Shown here piece after piece: positions 55,647-64,000 of a stretch of 64,000 nucleotides of DNA. A program made the translations under genes and the position numbers. Every line of letters begins with the position of its first letter. The first letter of the stretch is position 1. Location: NCBI RefSeq assembly GCF_003851685.1, contig NZ_CP027727.1, positions 496,001-560,000 on the forward strand, read 5' to 3'. The DNA comes from Pseudomonas sp. R5-89-07 (lineage in GTDB: Bacteria; Pseudomonadota; Gammaproteobacteria; Pseudomonadales; Pseudomonadaceae). The notes below the pieces were generated by a model. It was not told the DNA's origin, did not search any database, and saw only the letters and a list, made by a program, of their open reading frames with translations.

Positions 55647-58340
55647 TCAGGCGATTGGCCCGCGTGGGTAGCGTTTAAGCTTCTCCAGCAGCTCTGCGCC
55701 GGGGATTGGCCGGTCGAACAGGTAGCCCTGGCCCACGTCGCAACGATGCCGGCGCAGGAACGCCAGTTGCTCGGCGGTCTCGATGCCTTCGGCCACCACC
55801 TTGAGCTTGAGGTTGTGGGCCATGGCGATGACCGCCGAGGTGATTTCCATGTCGTCCTGGTTGTCCGGGATTTCGTGGATAAAGCTGCGATCAATCTTAA
55901 TGATGTCGATGGGGAATTTTTTCAAGTAGCTCAGCGACGAATAACCGGTGCCGAAGTCGTCCATGGCCAGGGTCAGGCCAAAGCTCTTCAGCTGGTCCAG
56001 TTGCAGGCGTGTGTCTTCGGTGGCCTCCAGCAGCAGGCCTTCGGTCAGCTCCAGCTCCAACAGGTTGGCCGGCAGTTGTTCTTCCTTGAGGATCGTGGCA
56101 ATCGAAGCCACCAGATCCGGGTCGGAAAACTGCTTGGGCGACAGGTTGATCGCCACCTGCAAGTTGCCCAGGCCCGCCGCCGTCAACTGTCGGCTCATGC
56201 GGCAGGCCTGGCGTGCGATCCATTTGCCGATGGGGATGATCAAGCCGGTTTCTTCGGCCACGCTGATGAACTGATCGGGGCGGATCATGCCCTTTTCCGG
56301 GTGGTTCCAGCGCAGCAGCGCTTCCATGCCCAGCAGGCGGCCACTGCGCAGGCACAGCTTGGGCTGGTAGAACACGTCCAGCTCGTTCTGCGTGAGGGCG
56401 CGGCGCAGGTTGTTTTCCACGAACAGCTTGTAGCTGGCCTCGGCATTCAGGGCTTCGGTAAACACCTGCACCTGATGTTTGCCGTTGGCCTTGGCCTTAT
56501 GCAGGGCCAGCCCGGCGTTGCGCATCAGGGTTTGCGGGTCGCGCCCATGCAGCGGCGCGCAGGCCAGGCCCACGGAGCCGGTCACGCTGATCAATTGGTT
56601 GTCGACGAACATCGGCTTGTCGAGGGTGGTCAGCAACTGGCTGGCGACCTGTTGGCCGGTTTCAAGGTCGGCATCGTCCAGCAGCACCGCAAATTCGTTA
56701 CTGGCAAAGCGCGCCAGGCTGCCGCCGCTGCTCAAACTGTTGCGTAGACGACGGGCCAGGCTGATCAGCAGCTTGTCACCGGTCTGGTGCCCGAGGCTGT
56801 CGTTGATCCGCTTGAAGTTGTCGATGTCCACCAGCAGCAGGCTGATCGGGCTGTCGCTGTCGCGGGCAAAGCGCTCGTCGAGGTTGCGGATGAAGGCCGG
56901 GCGGTTGCCCAGGTTGGTCAGGTTGTCGGTGTAGGCCAGACGTTCGATGCGCTGCTGCGCCAGCTTGGTCTGGGTGATGTCTTCGTAGATGCCGATGTAG
57001 TGGGTCAGCTCACGGTTGTCGCCATACACTTTGGAAATCGATAGCTGGCCCCAGTAGGGTTCCAGGTTTTTGCGTCGGCTTTTGAACTCACCTTGCCAGC
57101 TGTTGCTCTTGGCCAGGCTCGACGGCGCATCGAACAACAACTCGCTGAGGTTCTCCAGGGCCGGCAACTGCGCCAGGCGATGGCCGTGCACCTCTTCGGC
57201 GCTGTATTGGGTAATCGCGGTAAAGCTGGGGTTGACGTATTCCACCACGCCGTCGCAATTGACCAGCAGAAAGGCGTTGGCGCTTTGTTCCACTGCCCGC
57301 TGGAACAGGTGCAGGGCGCTGGTGGCGGTGCGTCGGTTGTGGTTGTTGATGACTTGGGCGAACTGGTCCGCCAGCTCACCGGCAAAGGCGATTTCATCGG
57401 CCTGCCAGGCACGCGCGCTGCCGCTTTGCTCCAGGCAAAGCACGCCGACCACCTGGCCATCCACCCGGATGCTCGCATCGAGCATGGCGTGGACGTCCTT
57501 GGCGAGCAGGCTTTCGGCCATTTCCCGGGTGCGCGGGTCGCGGATGGCATTGGTGGCATCGATCGCGCGGCTGCTGTGCAGGGCCTCGAGGTAATCGGGG
57601 AAGCAACTGGCGTCGATCGCTTCAGGCAAGTGGTGTTGTTGATCGGCGCGGTGGTAGGCCGAAATCGGCACCAGGCGCTGGCCTTCCAGGTTCCAGATGC
57701 TGGCGCAGTCGATCTGGTAGATGTCGCAGGCGCTGCGGGTGATTAGTTCTGCGGCTTCCTGCAGCGAATTGGGCGTGGTGTAGCGTTGGCGGGCCAACAG
57801 CAGGATCAGTTCCTGCTGGGCGCGTACCCGCTCCAGATGCTGCAGTTGCTCCTGTTGCGCGCGCTGATTGAGTTCCAGGGCGATTTGCAGGCGGCTGTTC
57901 TGGTTCTCCAGATCGGCGGTTGGTGCTGCTGTGGGAATTTCGCTGAACAGGCCATCGACCACCATCAGGTAGCCGCGCAGCAGGTGACGGTTGTGTTGTT
58001 TGTAGGCCTCGCCCATTTCCAGCAGGCTCAGCGGGCCATCGTTGGTGTGCAGGGTGTAGCGCACCAGATAGTGAGGGCTGTGGGCCAGTTGCTGCTGGAT
58101 CGCATCATGCAATTGATAGCGTGCCCGAGGTTCCATCAGGCTGGCATACGGCGTGCCGATCAGGGCACAGAGTTCGACCGCTGGCAGGCCGAATTGGCGT
58201 TCGCAATTGGGGTCGAGGTAGAGCAGCGCCCAGCTTGCCTCATTAAGCCGCTCGAAACGCAGCATACCGAGGCGCGAAGGCACCGGTAATTGCGTCACTA
58301 CCTCGGCCGCCGTTCGGGCGACATCGGGTTGGCTTTTCAT
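55647..58340 (-). CDS. dipA: Dispersion phosphodiesterase DipA: PAS-GAF-PAS-GGDEF-EAL
   Basis: 897 residues. Order: PAS (about 20-125), coiled coil (160-190), GAF (190-340), PAS (345-455), GGDEF (470-625) and EAL (640-890). The GGDEF signature is degenerate (ASNEF in LARFASNEFAVLLDD), so it should lack cyclase activity, while the EAL part has EALLRW and DDFGTGYSSLSYL for c-di-GMP hydrolysis. This matches P. aeruginosa DipA (PA5017), which is needed for biofilm dispersion and has the same ASNEF as I recall it. Confidence 0.9.
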   Translation of the reverse strand: MKSQPDVARTAAEVVTQLPVPSRLGMLRFERLNEASWALLYLDPNCERQFGLPAVELCALIGTPYASLMEPRARYQLHDAIQQQLAHSPHYLVRYTLHTNDGPLSLLEMGEAYKQHNRHLLRGYLMVVDGLFSEIPTAAPTADLENQNSRLQIALELNQRAQQEQLQHLERVRAQQELILLLARQRYTTPNSLQEAAELITRSACDIYQIDCASIWNLEGQRLVPISAYHRADQQHHLPEAIDASCFPDYLEALHSSRAIDATNAIRDPRTREMAESLLAKDVHAMLDASIRVDGQVVGVLCLEQSGSARAWQADEIAFAGELADQFAQVINNHNRRTATSALHLFQRAVEQSANAFLLVNCDGVVEYVNPSFTAITQYSAEEVHGHRLAQLPALENLSELLFDAPSSLAKSNSWQGEFKSRRKNLEPYWGQLSISKVYGDNRELTHYIGIYEDITQTKLAQQRIERLAYTDNLTNLGNRPAFIRNLDERFARDSDSPISLLLVDIDNFKRINDSLGHQTGDKLLISLARRLRNSLSSGGSLARFASNEFAVLLDDADLETGQQVASQLLTTLDKPMFVDNQLISVTGSVGLACAPLHGRDPQTLMRNAGLALHKAKANGKHQVQVFTEALNAEASYKLFVENNLRRALTQNELDVFYQPKLCLRSGRLLGMEALLRWNHPEKGMIRPDQFISVAEETGLIIPIGKWIARQACRMSRQLTAAGLGNLQVAINLSPKQFSDPDLVASIATILKEEQLPANLLELELTEGLLLEATEDTRLQLDQLKSFGLTLAMDDFGTGYSSLSYLKKFPIDIIKIDRSFIHEIPDNQDDMEITSAVIAMAHNLKLKVVAEGIETAEQLAFLRRHRCDVGQGYLFDRPIPGAELLEKLKRYPRGPIA

Positions 58341-58491
58341 GGGGGAGACTCGCTTGGGAAAATGCGCACGGCGCCGGGCTCACGCCCTCTTTACGGTTAC
58401 CTGCGGCAAGGTTGCATCATGCGGCACGCACTGACAAGAGAGGATGAAGGCTAAGTGCTATAACGTTGTTATCGGCCGCGCGGGGGATTTC

Positions 58492-58591
58492 TGTAGGAGC
58501 GAGCTTGCTCGCGAAGATCGTCAACGATAACGCAGGCCTTCTGGATAAACGCGGTGCCCCGGAGTTTTTCGCGAGCAAGCTCGCTCCTACA
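58492..58591. repeat. REPIN, class B (58341-58697 gap)
   Basis: Arms TGTAGGAGCGAGCTTGCTCG and inverse ending GAGCAAGCTCGCTCCTACA, 100 bases. The spacer begins CGTCAACGATAACGC, shared inverted with the hybrid at 22208. The rest of the 357-base gap holds the dipA upstream region and the aceF terminators. Confidence 0.92.
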
Positions 58592-58602
58592 AAGTTCAGC
58601 GC

Positions 58603-58628
58603 AAAAAAAGCCCCGCCAAGTGGCGGGG
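58603..58628 (-). terminator. Rho-independent terminator of aceEF
   Basis: On the minus strand CCCCGCC (58622-58628) pairs with GGCGGGG (58611-58617), then seven T (58603-58609). A second perfect hairpin lies just after the aceF stop: GGCCTCCC (58668-58675) with GGGAGGCC (58682-58689). Confidence 0.9.
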
Positions 58629-58697
58629 TTGAGGTACGAGCGTGGCGCTCGGAAATCGATGCGGCAAGGCCTCCCGATAAGGGGAGGCCGTTGCGGC

Positions 58698-60353
58698 TTA
58701 CAGCAGGATGGTGCGGATATCGTTCAGCAACTGGCTCAGGCGCTGGGTGAAGCGTGCCGCCGCGGCGCCGTTGATCACGCGGTGATCGTAGGACAGCGAC
58801 AGTGGCAGCATCAGCTTCGGCTGGAACGCTTTACCGTCCCAGATAGGCTGGATGGTTGCCTTGGACACCCCCAGAATCGCCACTTCCGGCGCGTTGACGA
58901 TTGGCGTGAAGCCAGTACCGCCAATGTGCCCGAGGCTGGAGATGGTGAAGCACGCGCCCTGCATGTCGTCCGGGGTGAGCTTCTTGTCGCGGGCCTTGGC
59001 GGCCAGCGCAGCAGCCTCGGCGGCCAGTTGCAGCAGGCTCTTCTGGTCGACGTTCTTGATGACCGGTACCAGCAGGCCGTCAGGCGTGTCGACGGCAAAG
59101 CCGATGTGCACGTATTTCTTGCGAATGATCGCTTTGCCGCTTGGCGCCAGCGAACTGTTGAAGTCCGGCAGTTCCTTGAGCAGGTGTGCACAGGCCTTGA
59201 GCAGCAGGGGCAGCACGGTCAGTTTCACACCGGCTTTCTCGGCCACGGCTTTCTGCGCAACGCGGAACGCTTCCAGGTCGGTGATATCGGCCTGGTCGAA
59301 CTGAGTCACGTGCGGGATGTTCAGCCAGCTCGCGTGCAGACCTGCCGCGCCGATTTGCATCAGGCGGGTCATCGGCACTTCTTCGATTTCGCCGAAGCGG
59401 CTGAAATCCACGGTACGGATCGGCGGAATGCCCGAGCCGCCGGTAGCGCCGCCAGCAGCTGGCGCTTCCTTGGCCTTCTGCATCATGGATTTGACGTAGA
59501 CCTGCACGTCTTCCTTCAGCACGCGGCCGTGAGGGCCGGTTGCCGACACAGCATTCAGCTCAACGCCGAATTCACGGGCCAATTGACGCACGGCAGGGCC
59601 GGCGTGAACCTTGGCACCACTTGGCGCAGGTGCGGCAGCAGCAGGGGCCGGAGCGGCCTCAGCTTTTGCAGCAGGCGCAGGGGCGGCAGCAGCCGGAGCA
59701 GCTTCAGCCTTGGCAGCCGGAGCGGCGGCCGGAGCGGCGGCCGGTGCTGGAGCGGTTGCAGGCGCAGCGCCTTGTACTTTCAGCTTGAGGATAAAGTCGC
59801 CAGTGCCGACTTCATCTTCCAGCTTGACCGCGATGCTTTCCACCACGCCGGCAGCCGGCGACGGGATCTCCATGGAGGCCTTGTCGGACTCCAGGGTGAT
59901 CAGCGACTGGTCGGCTTCGACGGTGTCGCCGACCTTGACCAGCAACTCGATGATCTTGGCCTTGCCCGACGAGCCAATGTCCGGAACGTGAATGTCCTGG
60001 ACGGTGGCGGCGGCAGGTGCAGCGGCCGGGGCTGAAGCAGCCTCGGCAGCAGCGGCAGGCTTTTCAGCAGCAGGTGCAGCGGCGGCCGGAGCGGCAGCCG
60101 CAGGAGCTGCATCGGCAGCACCTTCGATTTCCAGCTCCAGCAGTTCGTCGCCTTCTTTCAGGCGGTCGCCCAGCTTCACTTTCAGGCTTTTGACCACGCC
60201 GGCCTTGGGAGCAGGGATTTCCATGCTCGCCTTGTCCGACTCCAGGGTCAGGATGCTCTGGTCGGCTTCGACGGTGTCGCCAACCTTCACAAACAGCTCG
60301 ATTACTTCACCTTCACCGCTGCCGATGTCAGGTACGCGAATGAGTTCGCTCAC
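58698..60353 (-). CDS. aceF: Pyruvate dehydrogenase E2: dihydrolipoyllysine acetyltransferase
   Basis: 551 residues. Two N-terminal lipoyl domains, each with the lipoyl-lysine motif ESDKASMEIP, joined by Ala/Pro-rich linkers; then the E1/E3-binding region (AGPAVRQLAREFGVEL) and the acetyltransferase domain ending with SYDHRVINGAAAARF, where Asn replaces the Asp seen in E. coli (DHRVIDG). It transfers acetyl from E1 to CoA. Eleven bases after aceE. The E3 gene is not in the window. Confidence 0.97.
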   Translation of the reverse strand: MSELIRVPDIGSGEGEVIELFVKVGDTVEADQSILTLESDKASMEIPAPKAGVVKSLKVKLGDRLKEGDELLELEIEGAADAAPAAAAPAAAAPAAEKPAAAAEAASAPAAAPAAATVQDIHVPDIGSSGKAKIIELLVKVGDTVEADQSLITLESDKASMEIPSPAAGVVESIAVKLEDEVGTGDFILKLKVQGAAPATAPAPAAAPAAAPAAKAEAAPAAAAPAPAAKAEAAPAPAAAAPAPSGAKVHAGPAVRQLAREFGVELNAVSATGPHGRVLKEDVQVYVKSMMQKAKEAPAAGGATGGSGIPPIRTVDFSRFGEIEEVPMTRLMQIGAAGLHASWLNIPHVTQFDQADITDLEAFRVAQKAVAEKAGVKLTVLPLLLKACAHLLKELPDFNSSLAPSGKAIIRKKYVHIGFAVDTPDGLLVPVIKNVDQKSLLQLAAEAAALAAKARDKKLTPDDMQGACFTISSLGHIGGTGFTPIVNAPEVAILGVSKATIQPIWDGKAFQPKLMLPLSLSYDHRVINGAAAARFTQRLSQLLNDIRTILL

Positions 60354-60364
60354 AAAAAGTCTCC

Positions 60365-63010
60365 TCAGCAGTCCAGTGGGTTGCGTTTTTCCGGGTTGAT
60401 CCCGAACTTGACGATGGCATCAGCCACCACCTTCGGTTCGATCTCACCACGGTCAGCCAAGGCTTCCAGGGCTGCCAACACCACGAAGTGACGGTCGACT
60501 TCGAAGAAGTGACGCAGCTTCTTGCGGCTGTCACTGCGACCGAAACCGTCGGTGCCCAGGACTTTGAATTCCTTGGACGGGACCCACTGGCGAATTTGTT
60601 CAGCAAACAGTTTCATGTAGTCGGTAGAGGCGATGACTGGACCCTTACGGCCGGCCAGGCACTCTTCGACGTAGCTCTTGGCTGGCTTCTGGCCAGGGTG
60701 CAGGCGGTTGCTGCGCTCTACGGCCAGGCCGTCGCGACGCAGTTCGTTGAAGCTGGTAACGCTCCACACGTCGGCACCGACGTTGAATTCGTCACGCAGG
60801 ATCTTCGCCGCTTCACGCACTTCGCGCAGGATGGTGCCGGAGCCCATCAGCTGTACGTGGTGTGCTGCTTCCTTGGTGTCTTCTTCGAGCAGGTACATGC
60901 CCTTGATGATGCCTTCTTCCACGCCGGCCGGCATGGCTGGCTGCTGGTAGGACTCGTTCATCACGGTGATGTAGTAGAAGACGTCCTGCTGCTCTTCGGT
61001 CATCTTCTTCATGCCGTCCTGGATGATCACCGCCAGCTCATAGCCGTAGGTTGGATCGAAGGTGCGGCAGTTAGGGATGGTGGCAGCCAGGATGTGGCTG
61101 TGACCGTCTTCGTGTTGCAGGCCTTCGCCGTTGAGTGTGGTACGGCCGGCAGTACCGCCGATCAGGAAGCCACGGGTACGGCTGTCGCCTGCTGCCCAAG
61201 CCAGGTCGCCAATGCGCTGGAAGCCGAACATCGAGTAAAAGATGTAGAACGGCAGCATCGGCTGGTTGTGGCTGGAGTACGAAGTACCGGCAGCGATGAA
61301 GGAGCTCATGGCGCCCGCTTCGTTGATGCCTTCTTCGAGGATCTGGCCCTTCTTGTCTTCCTTGTAGAACATCACCTGGTCTTTATCGACTGGCTCGTAG
61401 AGCTGGCCGACGGAGGAGTAGATGCCCAACTGACGGAACATGCCTTCCATACCGAAGGTACGGGCTTCGTCCGGGATGATCGGGACGATACGCGGGCCGA
61501 TGTCCTTGTCCTTGACCAGCTGCGCGAGGATCCGCACGAAGGCCATGGTGGTGGAGATTTCACGGTCGCCCGAGCCATCAAGGATGGCCTTGAGGGTGCT
61601 CAGGTCTGGCGTCGGAACGCTGAAGCTGTTGGCGCGGCGCTGAGGTACGAAACCACCCAGTGCAGAGCGGCGCTCGGCCAGGTAACGGGCTTCGGCGCTG
61701 TTTGGCTCCGGCTTGAAGAACGGCAGGTTCTCCAGCTCTTCGTCCTTGACCGGGATGTCGAAGCGGTCGCGGAACAACTTCAGGCTGTCGACATCGACTT
61801 TCTTGGTGTTGTGCGCGGTGTTCTTCGCTTCGCCGGCACCGGTGCCATAACCCTTGATGGTCTTGGCCAGGATGACGGTGGGTTGTTCCTTGTGGTTGAC
61901 CGCTTCGTGGTATGCCGCGTAGACCTTGTACGGGTCGTGGCCGCCACGGTTGAGCTTCCAGATCTCGTCGTCGGACAGGTCGGCAACCATCGCCTTGAGT
62001 TCAGGCGTGTTGAAGAAGTGTTCACGCACGAACGCGCCGTCTTTGGCCTTGTAGTTCTGGTACTCGCCGTCGATGACTTCGTCCATGCGACGTTGCAGGA
62101 TACCGTCGACGTCCTTGGCCAGCAGTGGGTCCCAGAAACGGCCCCAGATGACTTTGGTCACGTTCCAGTGCGCTCCGCGGAACACGCCTTCGAGTTCCTG
62201 GATGATCTTGCCGTTGCCGCGAACCGGGCCGTCGAGGCGCTGCAGGTTGCAGTTGATGACGAAGATCAGGTTGTCCAGCTTCTCGCGGCCGGCCAGGGAG
62301 ATGGCGCCCAGGGATTCCGGCTCGTCGCACTCGCCGTCACCCAGGAAGCACCAGACTTTCTGCTTGCCTTCAGGGATGAAACCTCGAGCTTCCAGGTACT
62401 TCATGAAGCGTGCCTGGTAGATCGCCTGGATCGGGCCCAGACCCATGGAAACGGTCGGGAACTGCCAGAAATCAGGCATCAACCAAGGGTGCGGGTAGGA
62501 CGACAAGCCGCCACCGTCCACTTCCTGGCGGAAGTTGTTCATCTGGTCTTCAGTGATGCGACCTTCCATGAACGCACGGGCGTAGACGCCTGGCGAGGTG
62601 TGGCCCTGGAAGTAGATCAGGTCGCCGCCGTGTTCGTCGGTCGGGGCCTGGAAGAAGTAGTTGAAGCCGATGTCATACAGGGTAGCGCTGGAAGCGAAGC
62701 TGGAGATGTGACCGCCCAGGTCCGAATCTTTCAAGTTCGTGCGCATTACCATCGCCATGGCGTTCCAGCGTACCAGCGAGCGAATGCGGCGTTCCATGAA
62801 CAGGTCGCCAGGCATGCGTGCTTCGTGGGTAACGGGGATGGTGTTGCGGTATGGCGTGGTGATGGCGTAAGGCAATTGTGAGCCGCTGCGGGTCGCGAGT
62901 TCGCCCATACGGGTCATCAGGTAGTGAGCACGGTCTTCGCCTTCTTTGTCGAGAACCGATTCCAGGGCGTCCAGCCATTCCTGGGTTTCGACGGGATCGA
63001 GGTCTTGCAT
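60365..63010 (-). CDS. aceE: Pyruvate dehydrogenase E1 component
   Basis: 881 residues, the homodimeric type. It decarboxylates pyruvate with thiamine diphosphate: the motif GDGECDEPESLGAI followed by VINCNLQRLDGPV is the TPP/Mg site. The ATG at 63010 (MQDLDPVETQEWLD) follows GGAG and gives the usual AceE length; an in-frame start 25 codons upstream is less likely. Controlled by the promoter and two-site operator at 63121-63212. Confidence 0.97.
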   Translation of the reverse strand: MQDLDPVETQEWLDALESVLDKEGEDRAHYLMTRMGELATRSGSQLPYAITTPYRNTIPVTHEARMPGDLFMERRIRSLVRWNAMAMVMRTNLKDSDLGGHISSFASSATLYDIGFNYFFQAPTDEHGGDLIYFQGHTSPGVYARAFMEGRITEDQMNNFRQEVDGGGLSSYPHPWLMPDFWQFPTVSMGLGPIQAIYQARFMKYLEARGFIPEGKQKVWCFLGDGECDEPESLGAISLAGREKLDNLIFVINCNLQRLDGPVRGNGKIIQELEGVFRGAHWNVTKVIWGRFWDPLLAKDVDGILQRRMDEVIDGEYQNYKAKDGAFVREHFFNTPELKAMVADLSDDEIWKLNRGGHDPYKVYAAYHEAVNHKEQPTVILAKTIKGYGTGAGEAKNTAHNTKKVDVDSLKLFRDRFDIPVKDEELENLPFFKPEPNSAEARYLAERRSALGGFVPQRRANSFSVPTPDLSTLKAILDGSGDREISTTMAFVRILAQLVKDKDIGPRIVPIIPDEARTFGMEGMFRQLGIYSSVGQLYEPVDKDQVMFYKEDKKGQILEEGINEAGAMSSFIAAGTSYSSHNQPMLPFYIFYSMFGFQRIGDLAWAAGDSRTRGFLIGGTAGRTTLNGEGLQHEDGHSHILAATIPNCRTFDPTYGYELAVIIQDGMKKMTEEQQDVFYYITVMNESYQQPAMPAGVEEGIIKGMYLLEEDTKEAAHHVQLMGSGTILREVREAAKILRDEFNVGADVWSVTSFNELRRDGLAVERSNRLHPGQKPAKSYVEECLAGRKGPVIASTDYMKLFAEQIRQWVPSKEFKVLGTDGFGRSDSRKKLRHFFEVDRHFVVLAALEALADRGEIEPKVVADAIVKFGINPEKRNPLDC

Positions 63011-63120
63011 GGCTTGCTCCAGGGCGGAAAGGCTACCAGAATCGGTTGCCTGAAGTTTGCGACTGGCCTTGTGGGCAGACGACATAAATTCTTGGATGGC
63101 CGAAGGTTGCTTCGGCGTCC

Positions 63121-63212
63121 TGTAGTTTTACTACAAATCGTCGGCCATTTCAGCCTTTCGAATGTATATACGAGTAGTAAAACTACACAAGACCGAGTGT
63201 ATGACTCGGTCT
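63121..63212 (-). promoter_or_regulatory. aceEF promoter with two operators and a 9-bp hairpin
   Basis: On the minus strand TTGTGT (63185-63190) and TATACA (63163-63168) are 16 bases apart. Operator 1 is TGTAGTTTTACTACA (63121-63135) and operator 2 is AGTAGTAAAACTACA (63173-63187), the reverse complement of the same site in 14 of 15 bases; centres are 52 bases apart, with the second inside the promoter. The GT...AC form fits GntR/FadR-type repressors. A perfect nine-base inverted repeat, AGACCGAGT/ACTCGGTCT (63190-63212), abuts the -35. The other bases to 63393 show no gene. Confidence 0.7.
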
Positions 63213-63393
63213 GGCTGGTGAGCATAATCGTTATTGTTGGTCTATTGCGAACAAGAAAAGGTGAAAGTTTGATGTTGCCTGCCAAGATTAATTTAATTTC
63301 AGCTATTTCTAACTTTTGTTCGACAGTCCTTCATCGAGCAGGGCTCCTGCGTTCACAACTACACGCCATTTACCCGCCGATCAAGGATAGACC

Positions 63394-64000
63394 ATGAGCC
63401 TTCCATTGCTGGCCGAACTGCCGGCCATTCTCCTGCCTTACGCCAGCCGGGCCGAGCAGTCATTTCGTGACGCCGTGGCCGCGCTGGAGGACGATCATGG
63501 CCTTTCTGAGTGGACGCCGCAACGGTGGGCCGACTTCGCGCGGGTGTGCGCAGCCAGTGATTTCGTGATTGAACAGAGCGTTCGTGACCCTTTGATGTTG
63601 CTCGAACTGGTGGCCTGGGGCGAGCTGGACCGAGGCTTTGCGCCGGGTGAGCTGTGCGGGCAGATCGCCGGTGCCGTGCAACAAGCCGAAACAGAAGACG
63701 AAATGGGCCGCGTGCTGCGCCGTCAGCGGACGCGCCAGCAGGTGCGCATTATCTGGCGCGATCTGACCCGCCAGGCTGACTTGGTGCAAACCTGCCGCGA
63801 CCTGTCCGACATGGCCGACGCCTGCATCGACCAGGCCTACCAATGGTTGTACCAGCGCCATTGTGTGCAGTTCGGGACACCGACCGGGCGGCGCAGCGGT
63901 GAGGCGCAGCACATGGTCATTCTCGGCATGGGCAAGCTGGGGGCGGTGGAGCTGAACCTGTCGTCGGATATCGACTTGATCTTCGCCTACCCCGAAGGCG
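63394..64000 (+). CDS. glnE: Glutamine synthetase adenylyltransferase/deadenylase, N-terminal part (runs off window)
   Basis: The first 202 codons of GlnE. It regulates glutamine synthetase by adenylylating and removing AMP according to PII state. The nucleotidyltransferase motif MVILGMGKLGAVELNL followed by SSDIDLIF is visible near the right edge and belongs to the N-terminal deadenylylase domain. AAGGAT precedes the ATG at 63394. It is divergent from aceE and functionally linked to gltBD at the other end of the window through glutamine/glutamate metabolism. Confidence 0.95.
   Translation, partial: MSLPLLAELPAILLPYASRAEQSFRDAVAALEDDHGLSEWTPQRWADFARVCAASDFVIEQSVRDPLMLLELVAWGELDRGFAPGELCGQIAGAVQQAETEDEMGRVLRRQRTRQQVRIIWRDLTRQADLVQTCRDLSDMADACIDQAYQWLYQRHCVQFGTPTGRRSGEAQHMVILGMGKLGAVELNLSSDIDLIFAYPEG

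Noticed and set aside
60488..62881. 797-residue open frame antisense to aceE, and similar ones opposite putA (44862-48377), gltD (7099-8442) and the mscK-like gene (36384-38486)
   Set aside because: Same codon-bias artefact; no homology-like motifs, and the opposite strand encodes unmistakable proteins.
63011..63085. 25-residue N-terminal extension of aceE
   Set aside because: The start at 63010 has a good Shine-Dalgarno and gives the family length.

Overview
The window is chromosomal DNA from a fluorescent Pseudomonas, most likely the P. fluorescens group. High GC, the gene families and the numerous GTGGGAGGGGGCTTGC-type REP palindromes all point there. The conserved backbone runs in the order I recall for the P. 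aeruginosa PAO1 region PA5038 to PA5014: aroB, a damX-like gene, gltB, gltD, hemE, an MFS transporter, an orphan parA-like gene, selO, a large MscS/MscK-type channel gene, a K+(Na+)/H+ antiporter gene, an acyl-CoA dehydrogenase gene, msrA, dipA, aceF, aceE and glnE. This synteny is from memory, not from a search. No rRNA, tRNA or CRISPR array was seen.

Layout. 1-11.2 kb: end of aroB, damX-like, glutamate synthase (gltBD), hemE and an MFS exporter divergent from a LysR regulator. 12.2-12.85 kb: a solitary MazF/PemK-like toxin gene and a strongly structured, terminator-ended segment that looks like an unclassified small RNA. 12.85-30.3 kb: one continuous minus-strand operon of about 20 genes, mostly with overlapping stops and starts, encoding an aryl polyene (APE) pigment pathway. 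It has ketosynthases, a chain-length-factor-like protein, two ACPs, a ketoreductase, two dehydratases (one fused to the acyl-activating enzyme), an MIO-type ammonia lyase, a thioesterase, acyltransferases, a glycosyltransferase, a methyltransferase, a flavoprotein with halogenase motifs, an RND-type exporter, a LolA-like carrier and lipoproteins. A good sigma-70-like promoter with an overlapping dyad lies just upstream. 30.6-33.5 kb: parA-like gene, a small DUF6124-like protein behind a long structured leader, trxC and a higBA toxin-antitoxin pair with repeated operators. 33.5-44.8 kb: selO, mscK-like, antiporter, chemoreceptor, a zapB/zapA-like pair and an acyl-CoA dehydrogenase. 45.0-51 kb: divergent putA/putP with five GTTGCA hexamers between them. 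51.1-53.9 kb: a vgrG plus DUF4123 adaptor pair with no effector gene attached. 53.9-64 kb: rlmJ, msrA, dipA, aceFE with a two-site operator/promoter, and the start of glnE.

The APE operon is the main accessory system. Lyase, ligase and ACPs should supply and load an aromatic starter, KS/CLF, KR and DH should extend the polyene, and acyl- and glycosyltransferases, LolA-like protein, exporter and lipoproteins should attach it to a lipid and move it to the outer membrane. Its most unusual points are the halogenase-like flavoprotein (K76 and a WFWTIP motif), the ligase-dehydratase fusion, and REP palindromes that have entered the signal-peptide region of the LolA-like gene in frame.

REP/REPIN elements are scattered throughout: ten loci of three sequence classes, including a hybrid, a nested and a collapsed form. 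No RAYT transposase gene lies in the window.
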